64,000 nucleotides of DNA from Metaphire vulgaris (lineage: Eukaryota > Annelida > Clitellata > Crassiclitellata > Megascolecidae): the NCBI GenBank assembly GCA_018105865.1, contig CM030853.1, positions 3,921,929 to 3,985,928 on the forward strand, given 5' to 3'. Below the pieces are notes generated by a model. It saw only the letters and a program-made list of their open reading frames with translations. It was not told the origin of the DNA and ran no database searches. Shown in pieces: positions 24,976 to 39,737 of the stretch (within the stretch, counting starts at the first letter, position 1; each line of letters begins with the position of its first letter). The translations under genes and the position numbers were made by a program.

Positions 24976-26557
24976 GTACACAGAGGCATATGACAGTAAG
25001 CATGTATCATAGATATGATGGCTAGCACTTCTATGAACTTTCAACATTTCAAGAAAATACTTGGCAAGTAAAATTCTGACAGTGTTTCAGCCTCTCATAA
25101 AGTTCCTCATGAGCTTGTGACCCAAGATTTAAATCTTAAAAATGACAATTTATGATCTGCAATCTCCTGGATTCCAATGGAGATTCTCACATTACTGCTA
25201 CCCACAAAACGCATCACTTTTACAAGTTTTCAATCCACTCCAACAAACCAATTATAAGAACCTCCTGTTGGAACCACCTGAAAAACTGTGGAATTCATTC
25301 AAATTTAAAGGAAAGAAAGAAGTAAACAGATGTGGGCCACAGAAATGCACGGCATACTTTGCTTCCAAGGAGGACAAGTCCTGAAAGATGCACATCCCAT
25401 CGCAAGCAGCATCGGTAATCAACGTCCAACTGGGACAACTGCCCACACCACACGCGTACAGTCAAAACTACATATAACGAGTTATGAAAGGAAAACGGCA
25501 GAGATACTAAAACTTCCAAGTGTTTTTTTTAAAAATACAAGCGATCCTAAAATCATCTTGAATTGAATGCAGTCTACCAAATTCTACATGACCACCGTTC
25601 ACTGTAACTGTGAAATTTGGAAAGGAGCAACTCATCTCACATTTATTTATTGTTACTTCCTTTTTTTACAAAGTTAAGTTACTAATGACTATCCAAATAA
25701 CAGACACTAATCATTAGCATGTGCCCTAATAACATGTGTACAAGTGTCGTAGCCTTATGAATGATAAAGGATACTTTGACCGATGGTGTCGATACAGCTT
25801 TCGTCACTTAAGTGGACCAGGCTGAAACTTCTCCACACCGGATTCTTAAACAACAAACAAGCCAACTGAAAGCTGCCAATAAATATATGCAGCCTCACAC
25901 TCATGGGTGTAAAACACGGGAGGACGGCGGGGGACGGACCCCCTCAATAATTAGTGTAAGAGGGGACAGAATATCAATTATCCCCCCAATGTTTTGTGCC
26001 GTATGGTAAAATCTGTAAAACCTGGTAAAATCACTCATTGTGGATGACCTTTTTTTGCTTGCCAAGACTTTTTGGTGATGAAAAGGGGGTCTGACCTGAC
26101 TTTATGAACGATTTTATCCCCCCCCCCCCAATGTTGATGCCAGGTTTACGCCACTGCTCACACTCTAAGCTGGCAGTAATACAGAGTAATAGAAAATGAT
26201 GCAAACGGTACTATACTCAACTACTCAGCACTTGAGTCATGGAATTTACATGACATAGAAAGTGCTCGACGTAATTTGCTTAGAGTTGTCTTCTCATAGG
26301 TCGGTTGCCTTTCAGGGTTCACGGACCCATCCTGTCCGGGTTTGACTTTTGAGTCAAATTACGTCGAGGAAGGCAATGGGAAACCACCTCGACTATTATT
26401 CCCGTAAAGCTCCAATTACAATGGAGCCCTGAACCTGTCCCAGGACAGAGAACATGATGATGAGAAAGTGCTAGAAGTTATGCTGGACCATGGATCACAA
26501 TATTAAAACCAATAAAATGAACCAAAAGACTTTACAGCTTGACTAACTGGCTATTTG

Positions 26558-26641
<84 letters not shown>

Positions 26642-27231
26642 GATTATTATTATTATCATCATCATCATCGACAATTTATGAAGCGCAGTAACATAGCCAT
26701 AAGCCAAAACCAAAAGCGCTGTACAGTCAACAGTAAGTAATGTCATACGATCTTGTAAACAAGTACGTTTTTAGGTCTTTCACAAACGTCTCGGGAGAGG
26801 TGACCCCAGCCAGGGCGTCAGAGAGCGCGTTCCACAGAAGTGGGTTTCCCCGAGTCATTGAACGCTCGCCAAACCTCGGAGTCTTGGCCGGAGGAGGAAC
26901 ATACAGCATTACCGGTACTAGTATACCATACACAACTGGGCCAAATATCTATTTATAGCTTATACCAAAATATTCCACGAGGTCAAGCATTGCTAAAATT
27001 TTAGTAGAAATGATAGGTCAGCAAACTCGTGAAATCATGGTATGGTCATGGGCGTCCACTGAAATTTTTCCAAGGGGATGCAAAACAGGGTCATGTGGCG
27101 AAAGAAATTTTGGAATTTTTCTACGTAATCTTAAGACTTCCTTATTCACCATCGGGTATACGTAGTTTTGTAAAGCGCTCTTGTCTTTGGCCATTTTTGC
27201 CATGTTTATTGCACTATAGAAATCGTCTAGC

Positions 27232-27311
<80 letters not shown>

Positions 27312-27946
27312 TGTACTGTACAAGACTGTCAAAATCTATTGGATCAATTATAAATTATTTATCACTACAAGAAAGTCCATCAGATTCATATATAAATTCA
27401 TATTTTAGCATAGTACTATAGGCTACTCTTTCAGTAATTTTATTTACCATAACTTCACAGTTTTCCAAGGGTGCAATTGCACCCCTTTGCACCCCCCCGG
27501 ACGCCCAAGGGTACAGTAAACCTATTCTGAAAATTTAGACAACTGCGTGCCAAATTTATATCAAAGACAGAAAAACTCTGAAATGTTGGCACAATAATCC
27601 AACTTACAAAATAACTGATAAGATATGTTCAAGGGGTTGAGGCTATTACAGTATTTTGGGGCAGTGGGGAGGTCCACGTAAAGTGGATTGAGATTACTAT
27701 TTTTATAAATGTTTGCATCAAGCAAAATAAAAAAAGCCAAAATGTCTAATCATTACCAGTGCTGTATATTTGACATAATAATGTTTGGCCTACACTGCTT
27801 AACCCCTTTACCGGGAACCCCAAATATATCCGTCCATTTTACATTGAGTCACAGTTAAATACATGGTAAAGGGGTTAAGACATGTGACTCACCCCGCACT
27901 TATGATTCTTCACCTAGTGAATGACTTAATGCGAGTTAACAAACGT

Positions 27947-27980
<34 letters not shown>

Positions 27981-29832
27981 CTAAACTTCTATTAACAGGA
28001 TCTACATACTTACCAATGATCCTTGACTTTTTTCACTGATATAAAAGGCTAAAAACCAATTCATCAGTTGTTAGATAACATAAATATATGAAAAGTACAG
28101 ATTGAACATTTAAGCAGCATCTATGACAAACTAACACATCCGTTACACATGACAAATAAATTATTTTAAACTAAAAGCTGAATTATGACAAGTGCTGTAC
28201 ACAATCTTTAGAAAAATGCTAGACATGGTGCTTACAACAAATGCTATAAACATGGTATTTGTGACCATTAATGTAGGCACTAGGGGGCTCAGAAGTTCGA
28301 GGAGGGGAGGGTCTGGCCCCCAATTTGGACCTCCGCCAGTTGTGAGATTTTTGCAAAATTGATGAGAAAATTGTCTGAGTTTGGGGAGGGTGAGCACCAA
28401 GAATCTGTCACAGTCTGCAAATATGTTCAAATCTCCAGCTTTGAACCTAATCATAACACTCCTCCAAACAGCCTCTAGTCAGATCTAGAAAACTCCATTT
28501 ACAAATTTGAGCTCCTTTTCAGGAACCCTGGCTACACCAATGCTTATGACAAACGATACAAATGGTACAGTTTGGTACTACTAATGTCACACAAAGTCAA
28601 TACACAAATTCCACATCAAACACAATGAGATAGTTGCAGTTAACCTCTAATGCAAGGGCTATCTTCCTTTTCCAGTTACCATAGGGTATTAGAATTTCTA
28701 AACCCATATGTCAAATTGTCATCTCTTTAATTGAACTCATTCTATCTAGAACACCAGACTAACCATTCCTGTGCAAGAAATTCGGTTGCACGTAGATAAA
28801 AAATGTCATGACCTCAAGATCCTGAATGAGGTGGACACAATTATAGCTCTTTCGATAAAATAGTGATCAAAGGAAGTGAAAAAATACATATATTCACTCA
28901 CAGTCTTGTAATTATATTAATACAATATATATATATATATATATATGATTTTGTTTTTCAAAAATAAAGTCAAATATAACCATAACAAAAAACTGCTGAG
29001 CTGTTACAATACTGACTTTGTCAAATTTCATACATTACACCACTACATAATATCAATTTTCCAGTATATTTAATCAAGCAAAGATGCATTACTGCTAAAC
29101 TGAGCCTGTTAGGTAAGGTAAATAAGATGCAGTAACTTACGACCACTGTCGGCATTTCTGTGTAAGGTAAAAAACATCTGCAATTGTGTTACATCGAGTG
29201 ATGTCCGTCGCTCTTTTAGTTGGATATTCCTTGCAATCAGACTACGAAGATGTCTCAGACGACACTAAAATTACATTCAAAGACTAAAAATTTTCGGCTG
29301 CCTTTCAAAGTATAAGAACATCATATACCGATTTACATTCATATCGTCTTCTCCTTCTTCCTTCATGAACTGAAGTTGAGGTAAAAACATGAATTTCCTG
29401 TCTCCAATAATGTCCATCCTGTGTGTCCCTGACTGCTGCTGGCCACTGAAGTCCTGTCCAATCCTCCACATCATCTTCTTTTTGTCTTGTTCTGGGCATC
29501 ATTCCTTGTTGGAGTGTCCTTTCCAGTGTAGACCTAGAGCTTTGCTGTTCCCCTGTACGTGTCTAAAACATTGCAGCTTCTTTCTTCTGCACAAGCCAAT
29601 CCGATGAACTGAATTTACATTACCTTAAGTAATAAAAACCTGTGCAAACCGAGGTCCTGATGGCGTCCAGTAAAAACACCAACTTCAACCCACTTTCAAT
29701 GAACCCAATCGCGGGTTCCGGGATCTAAATGCTACAGTAGGGAGGGGTAGTCCCGGCGTAGACTCTTCTCACCTGCTGCGTGTGGAGTGCATGAAATCCG
29801 GTTGCTGGATGCGCCGATTTGACGATTTCCAT
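16415..29832 (-). CDS. UVRAG: UVRAG (Vps38-type subunit of PI3-kinase complex II), multi-exon
   Basis: Exons on the minus strand, in transcript order: 29832-29773, 29264-29141, one or more unresolved, 25506-25358, 24491-24426, 24090-23999, 23399-23294, 22810-22684, 22162-22078, 20990-20930, 19889-19724, 19303-19225, 18355-18264, 17300-16415. The translation follows vertebrate UVRAG from end to end: [16 protein letters not shown] at the N-terminus, a C2-like segment ([23 protein letters not shown]), a coiled coil with RAIKQTQ, then the most conserved block [37 protein letters not shown] and SDLRQTL. The last exon encodes an acidic tail ending SDGIASDE, as variable as in vertebrates. UVRAG pairs with Beclin-1 in the VPS34-VPS15 complex and acts in endosome maturation and autophagy. 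Introns carry several MITEs and microsatellites. Two junctions need transcript evidence: intron 24425-24091 (GC donor) and 22078/20990 (phase). Confidence 0.92.
17323..17391. mobile_element. TTAA-flanked mini-element (61 bp)
   Basis: TTAA, CCCTTTCCC at the left, CCAAAGGG at the right, TTAA. It lies in the UVRAG intron just upstream of the last exon, overlapping the usual branch-point distance. Confidence 0.6.
17444..17523. mobile_element. TTAA-flanked mini-element, inverted relative of 678-760
   Basis: TTAA, CCCTTTTGA at the left, CCAAAGGG at the right, TTAA. The central ttcataacctattggttata is the reverse complement of the block in the element at 678. Confidence 0.65.
17550..17790 (+). mobile_element. 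Candidate tRNA-derived SINE
   Basis: TGGCCTAGTAG (17557-17567) fits the Pol III A box, and GATTCAAACC (17601-17610) is one or two changes from a B box, 44 bp away as in tRNA-derived promoters. It lies in a UVRAG intron. The 3' boundary is not visible. A tRNA gene is unlikely because the segment does not fold as a cloverleaf. Confidence 0.4.
18264..18355 (-). CDS. UVRAG: UVRAG coding exon (SDLRQTL)
   Basis: The acceptor is gatttaatag and the donor GTAAGTG. It encodes [20 protein letters not shown] and on to LGVT, matching the LRYQHGLGTPDLRQTL segment of vertebrate UVRAG. It ends two bases into a codon. Confidence 0.88.
18955..19205. repeat. Dispersed repeat with TATGACAGTAAGCA and GATCTACTG motifs
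   Basis: Two tandem partial units with (TAA)n, agtacaagga, tatgacagtaagca, gagtcactg, ttttatccaaca and cagtagatctactg. The same order recurs at 24778-25030, also in a UVRAG intron. Confidence 0.75.
19225..19303 (-). CDS. UVRAG: UVRAG coding exon ([12 protein letters not shown])
   Basis: It encodes [20 protein letters not shown] and NKNIAQ, matching the [20 protein letters not shown] region. The acceptor is tattttag and the donor CAG|GTTGCA. Phase fits both neighbours. Confidence 0.9.
19724..19889 (-). CDS. UVRAG: UVRAG coding exon (IAVALGY block)
   Basis: It encodes [31 protein letters not shown] and the KLSERE segment, the most conserved part of the family. Acceptor tttactgtag, donor GTAAGT. 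This exon makes the identification secure. Confidence 0.93.
20230..20710 (+). mobile_element. LINE 3'-end fragment with AAT tail
   Basis: A frame-disrupted C-terminal tail (nSsPvnv, then [18 protein letters not shown]) is followed by gtgctatataaattgtcttc and AAT/AGT triplets. This is the end structure of L2/CR1-type retrotransposons; it is 5'-truncated. Confidence 0.6.
20650..20880. repeat. Compound (AAT)n/(AGT)n microsatellite
   Basis: Triplet runs of AAT, ATT and AGT with a short accggtaatatc interruption, starting at the LINE tail. Confidence 0.9.
20930..20990 (-). CDS. UVRAG: UVRAG coding exon (LPQSEAF)
   Basis: It encodes [20 protein letters not shown] plus one base, matching the VCGVKLPNSEDF region. 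Its downstream junction restores [10 protein letters not shown] exactly. Its upstream phase does not fit the strongest donor of the previous exon. Confidence 0.82.
21352..21431 (+). mobile_element. TTAA-flanked piggyBac-like MITE, copy 3
   Basis: A 72-bp element (21356-21427) with perfect CCCCTTAAC/GTTAAGGGG ends, nearly identical to copy 5. It lies in a UVRAG intron. Confidence 0.87.
22078..22162 (-). CDS. UVRAG: UVRAG coiled-coil exon
   Basis: It encodes [20 protein letters not shown] and KKIYFDI, matching the RCRQLLSELSYIYPI region. The acceptor is ttaatgcag. Donor CG|GTAATT leaves phase 2. An alternative donor GAG|GTTCTA (exon end 22116) leaves phase 0 and would fit the next exon. Confidence 0.78.
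22684..22810 (-). CDS. UVRAG: UVRAG coiled-coil exon
   Basis: It encodes [20 protein letters not shown] through HKENLSR, a heptad-rich segment. Acceptor gtgctttag; donor GAG|GTGTGA. Phase fits both neighbours. Confidence 0.85.
22872..23075. mobile_element. hAT-like MITE (CAGGGGTAC end)
   Basis: Ends CAGGGGTACTTGA and TTTGAACATCCCTG; flanks cttcagaa and atttagaa match at 6 of 8. It lies in a UVRAG intron. Confidence 0.6.
23125..23279. mobile_element. Larger TTAA-flanked element (147 bp)
   Basis: TTAA, CCACTTAATAGCCC at the left, GGGCGGCTAAAGGG at the right, TTAA. The imperfect inverted ends resemble the CCCCTTAAC family. The interior is unrelated. It lies 15 bp downstream of a UVRAG exon. 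Confidence 0.55.
23294..23399 (-). CDS. UVRAG: UVRAG coiled-coil exon (AIKQTQ)
   Basis: It encodes [20 protein letters not shown] through LETENLRRR; vertebrate UVRAG has RAQCAIKQTQ here. Phase fits both neighbours. Donor AGG|GTAAAA. Confidence 0.9.
23705..23793. repeat. (ATC)n/(GTC)n microsatellite in a UVRAG intron
   Basis: ATC units with a central CGT block; a pure intronic triplet run. Confidence 0.95.
23999..24090 (-). CDS. UVRAG: UVRAG coding exon (SYSARSLLR)
   Basis: It encodes [20 protein letters not shown] and SLL, matching [20 protein letters not shown]. Acceptor cccagcttcag; donor AG|GTGAGT. The other two frames are also open but do not match. Confidence 0.88.
24426..24491 (-). 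CDS. UVRAG: UVRAG coding exon ([13 protein letters not shown]), GC donor
   Basis: It encodes [20 protein letters not shown] plus NQ, matching NEIIFGLNDGYYGAPFE. The acceptor is gatggagtccag. The best-fitting donor is CCAG|GCAGGC; a GT donor 15 bp further on would add five residues. Confidence 0.83.
24778..25030. repeat. Second copy of the TATGACAGTAAGCA/GATCTACTG repeat
   Basis: Same motif order as at 18955-19205, here with a long (AAT)n run at 24904-24975 in the same internal position. This shows the microsatellite is part of the repeat unit. Confidence 0.75.
25358..25506 (-). CDS. UVRAG: UVRAG C2-domain exon
   Basis: It encodes [20 protein letters not shown], then [16 protein letters not shown], aligning with CFVVKIWGGK and EWKVCLDGLKYLG of vertebrate UVRAG. 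Acceptor gaagttttag, donor AAA|GTATGC; phase fits the next exon. Confidence 0.72.
25902..26156. mobile_element. hAT-like MITE with perfect 8-bp duplication
   Basis: Ends CATGGGTGTAAAACACGGG and CCAGGTTTACGCCACTG, with ctcacact on both sides (25894-25901 and 26157-26164). The interior has ggatgacctttttttgcttg, the shared core reversed. Confidence 0.88.
26558..26670. repeat. (ATT)n microsatellite, tail of a minus-strand LINE
   Basis: About 28 ATT units, then ATC units, abutting the 3' end of the LINE fragment on the minus strand. It is therefore most simply the retroelement's 3' tail. Confidence 0.9.
26670..26935 (-). mobile_element. LINE 3'-end fragment (L2/CR1-like)
   Basis: The minus strand encodes [33 protein letters not shown] and [10 protein letters not shown], the C-terminal end of a non-LTR reverse-transcriptase ORF. 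It is closely similar to the element at 31.9-35.0 kb. It is 5'-truncated and lies in a UVRAG intron. Confidence 0.78.
27047..27509. mobile_element. hAT-like MITE (CATGGGCGTCC ends) split by a LINE 3' end
   Basis: Ends CATGGGCGTCCACTGAAAT and CCGGACGCCCAAG; flanks ggtatggt and ggtacagt match at 6 of 8. The interior holds a plus-strand LINE tail (about 27122-27232) and a long AAT run (27233-27309). The copy at 8462 is split by a LINE tail at a similar place. Confidence 0.65.
27799..27878 (+). mobile_element. TTAA-flanked piggyBac-like MITE, copy 4 (both ends changed in parallel)
   Basis: A 72-bp element (27803-27874) with ends CCCCTTTACC and GGTAAAGGGG. Relative to the other copies, the same substitution is present in both terminal repeats, so their complementarity is kept. 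Confidence 0.85.
29141..29264 (-). CDS. UVRAG: UVRAG second coding exon
   Basis: It encodes [20 protein letters not shown] through [10 protein letters not shown], matching RRLRHLRNIAARNI and TYFTLH of vertebrate UVRAG. Acceptor ttttag, donor GTC|GTAAGT. It ends one base into a codon. Confidence 0.9.
29773..29832 (-). CDS. UVRAG: UVRAG first coding exon
   Basis: Twenty codons, [20 protein letters not shown], ending CAG|GTGAGA. Joined to the next exon it gives QQCRLRHLR, the exact counterpart of SQQRRLRHLR. The ATG follows CpG-rich leader DNA. Confidence 0.85.
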
Positions 29833-30582
29833 CGTTTAATCCGTTAAAACGAATCGGGTAAACGCAAAACTAACGAAGAAATCCGTTTCGGAAGGCGAAC
29901 GTTGATTTCTCATTAGACACTCGCTAAAACAACAGAACGCCATCTTTATTTACAAATTACAATGCTCTGGTTCTCTGCTGCTATGTAAAAATATAGATCG
30001 AATTTATAGTGCCGAAGAGAGAATTAATTCAGTACAAAGCAGCGGAGAATCATCACAATATTCCTCATGATCATTCCTATAATTCGGTTGTCCTCTTTAG
30101 CTCCTTATGGTCCTGGTTGTCCGGCCGGATATCCCGGATCTTGACTGCTTTCGACCTGGTGTGCAATCGGCTACGCTTTTGATAATTATTAAGTGGCGCT
30201 ATAGAAGTTTAAGATTAAGATGATTTTAGATTGGATTAAATTCAAAACTCTGTCTAATTTATTGCTGGGTTTACAACTTTACGTCTTACGTGATTCATAG
30301 AATGGTTTGGTAGGCAATCACCCACCCTTTCCCCAGGTATTGCACGAATCCAAACATCGAATTGGACCCAAATTTGCGTATCCTGGTCTCATATGACATA
30401 TGCTCCTCAATCCTCATTAAATTTTTCCTACATAATTCATATAATAGATTATTTATTCCGATTTTGAAAATGCGTCCAATCTAGGCTTCCGGTTTGTCTA
30501 AAAGTGTTAAGTCACGTTAAAAACAGCTAACTGTTGCAGTTGTTTGTATTTAAAAGTACAGAGAGCAGGGAAATTAGCGGCG
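29833..30582. promoter_or_regulatory. Bidirectional promoter region between UVRAG and PSMD7
   Basis: The two start codons are 750 bp apart and diverge. No TATA box is evident close to either ATG. An ETS/GABP-type CTTCCGG (30486-30492) lies about 95 bp before the PSMD7 ATG within cttccggtttgtctaaaag, a string also at 11772. A ggcgctatagaagtttaaga retroelement end (about 30193) shows the spacer has taken an insertion. Confidence 0.6.
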
Positions 30583-36716
<6,134 letters not shown>

Positions 36717-37001
36717 TTGTTTCGACGCTTAGGTTTTCATTTTGAACATTTATTTAGTGTTGAATGGAGTTCTTGATGAGCTGTGTTTAAGAGGCTTTTT
36801 TAACTGGACCTACATTGAGTACTTGACCTTCCACGTCTCGGACAATTCACAGAAAAATTTTCAACCGCTGGCCTTAGATTTATTAATGGTATTCACCAAT
36901 GTTTTGCAAATTTCTCCGATGTTTGCAAATTTAACAAGAATATGAAAACATTTTACATAGACCAACTACTTTCGAAAATGACGTGTCCTAGTACGTTGCA
37001 A

Positions 37002-37281
37002 CAGTGGCGGTTCTAGGATTTCTTGGTGGGGGGTATGAAATGAATTCATAGGAATTTGGTGGGGGGTGAAAATAGAAGGGAAAAATCAATAAACTAAGGG
37101 AATTTACCCCTAATTTTACTACACTTTTACCGAAAAAAATAGGTTGACAAGCAAAAAAGGTCATCCACAGTTTTCCCCATAGTTTTACGAGGCTTTTACT
37201 CAAAGATAGGTTTCACAGGCAAATAAAGTCCGGTGGGGAGGGATGCTGCCCCAATCATCCCCCCACGTGGAACCGCCACTG
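37002..37281. mobile_element. hAT-like MITE in the presumed PSMD7 3' UTR
   Basis: Ends CAGTGGCGGTTCTAGGATT and GTGGAACCGCCACTG; flanks cgttgcaa and cgtgacaa match at 6 of 8. The interior has the core acaagcaaaaaaggtcatcc. Same family as 45686, 48731, 51803 and 54862. Confidence 0.85.
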
Positions 37282-37474
37282 CGTGACAACTTTTGTCATG
37301 TGCTTGACTTTGCAGCAAGGAGGTATTGTGTGTCATTAACTAATTTTCGCTTACTAATTGTGGTAATTTGTTATAAATTGTTTGCTGATTGGCAGTTGTA
37401 ATACTTCAAAATGTAATATTTGATGTTTGTGACGTTGAGAGTGTATTGCTATAATAAAACGTCATTTGGAAGAT

Positions 37475-39077
37475 GATACTGTATATCTCTGTTGTTTTAT
37501 TAGTTGATCTTATTATTTGGGTGTTTGTGCGAATTGTGGTTGGTTTATTCAGCAACCAATTTATGATGCACAAGTAGAACCACCGGCCTGTTGGGCTACA
37601 GAATGGGGCCCTGAATTATTTGCCGGTGGCCCAGGGGTGTTGATAGGCTGTTTCACTTGACAAAAAATATTTTGGCATTTTATTAAAACAAAGATACATA
37701 CATGGCATAGAGCCCTTACATTTTTTTTAGTCTGCAAGGGTCTTTTGAATTTCCAATGTAAGTACATGCAGGGCGCGATTTGTAGGGGGGGAGGGGAATC
37801 TTCCCCCCTACTTCCCAACTGTATCCCCCCTACTGCTACATCCCTTCCCCCACTACACTCCCTCCCCTACTACTACATTTCCCAACAACTACATCCCCCC
37901 AAGCTCGACATATCCCCCCCACTGCTCCAGGACACAAATCGCACCCTGAGTACATGGCAAGTATAGGTACATCCCTGGGTAGAACTTTGCTAGTTATTAT
38001 GTGTCAAATATTATGAATTTCTTGGCATTTGAGTGCTATTGCGATGGATGTGTTGGCCAACACTTTCATGAGATAGTGAGTTAATGATTATAATAATAAC
38101 AATGGGGGTTAAGAATGGCTCAGTTGGACCTGTCCTGTGTGAGAACCAATGTGTTCCATATAGGCCTAGACTTTCATTTATGTATGATCCTGAGGATACT
38201 ATCATATTATAGGCCTAATTAATTATTAGGCCTATAATAAAGTTCTATTGTAGTTATGGAAGGAGTAAAGAAGCAACTGCCAAGCAGCTTTTCGCGTTTC
38301 CTTTGCACAGAGCAACTAACTAGACTAAACAAAGAACTTCTATAGCGCCATTGTTATATATTTGACGTCAGTGGCGTGACAGTGCTTCCAGAATGGGGGG
38401 GCATAAGCGGATTTTATTAAAGGCTAGGGTAGGCTTAAGCCTACCCAACCAACTAATCCCACCAAAACAAAAAAAAATTTTCCATCAACACCAGGTCTGT
38501 CGCGTGCTGGGTGGCACCCCCAGACCCCCCATGCTAGCCTACCCAAATATTAAACTCTAAATCCGCCTATGGGGTGGTCACTTAACTAAATTTGTTGACA
38601 AAAAAGTCTTGACAAAATACGTGCGAGAAAAGCATAGTTTTATACCCCTCCCCTGTTGCACCCCGTACATTTTTTGCCCCTCCCCATGCGTATAAGTACA
38701 AATGAGCTGTTCGACCCCCTCCCCTCACCGAAGAGCTGAACGCAAACGACACTGATTTAGGCTTTTCCACTTTTCACTGATCGGCCGACCGCAGTTCCAA
38801 AATGAAGAGTGATTGAAGAGGAAATTGAATCCCTTCCTGTCTGAATGGTTTCCAACGACTTCAGTACGCCGTGACCATGGTAACCGTCTTTGGTTGCCGT
38901 GACCGCCTTGGATCTTGTTAGGCCTAGCGTTGAATTGCTTTCCGTCACCATTTGATGTAGCCTAAAAGTAGGCCTATAGTCGTTGCTTGGAACGACAGGT
39001 CCCTGCTACTATTAATCATGCGATCTCTCGAGCAAATAGAGTCTATGACGATTGGGAAACTCTGACGTTGTGGCAGT
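37475..39077. other. Intergenic region, no supported gene
   Basis: It holds C-rich runs around 37800-37925, a gttaagaatggctcagttgg/ctgtgtgagaaccaatgtg block (38108-38155) related to those at 49520 and 56276, and five TAGGCCTA palindromes (38161-38975). Confidence 0.5.
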
Positions 39078-39306
39078 CAGGGGCGTAGCCAGGAATTTGA
39101 TTTGAGAGGGTATAAATATTTTGGGAGGGTATAAACCTTAACTATAAGCCACATAAACCTTATAAAGTATAAACCACATATAACCACATGTAAATCACAT
39201 AAAAAACTGTAAGGTAGACTGATTTTTTTTTTGGGGGGGGGGTATATATACCGATATACCCCGGTCGCTACGCTACTATATTACCGATATACCCCCGTCG
39301 CTACGC

Positions 39307-39310
<4 letters not shown>
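39078..39310. mobile_element. hAT-like MITE truncated into an (AT)n run
   Basis: CAGGGGCGTAGCCAGGAATT begins a copy of the 4044/9848 family. The right end cggtcgctacgctac is present twice (about 39266 and 39297) and then runs into the AT repeat. Confidence 0.7.

Positions 39311-39377
<67 letters not shown>
39309..39377. repeat. (AT)n microsatellite
   Basis: About 34 AT units replacing the 3' terminus of the hAT element. Confidence 0.95.
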
Positions 39378-39380
<3 letters not shown>

Positions 39381-39737
39381 CCTAAACGCTGTCGTTTTGT
39401 GCAGTGAATTAATAATTGCTGAGTGTTGTTCCAAGCAACGAGTACGCTCCGTTGATCCAGGGTTGCCTGAAAATGCTGAGCCACAACGCTGTCGTAAAAG
39501 ATCTTATGGGGGTGGGGCGCACACGTCCTGGATGTCAGATTTTCTTAGGACAACGTTTTAAGATCGTCGATGGAAGTAGGGTTTGCGAGAAAAGGGAAAC
39601 GAAGCGAATAATTTCGCGACGAACATGTAAGTAACCCACTTTGGGATATTAGATCAGGCATTGCTGGACTGCTTTATACATCGTATACTGAAATGACTGA
39701 ACGTTAATATGTGAAGTGCTTTTGGCATCGTATATTG

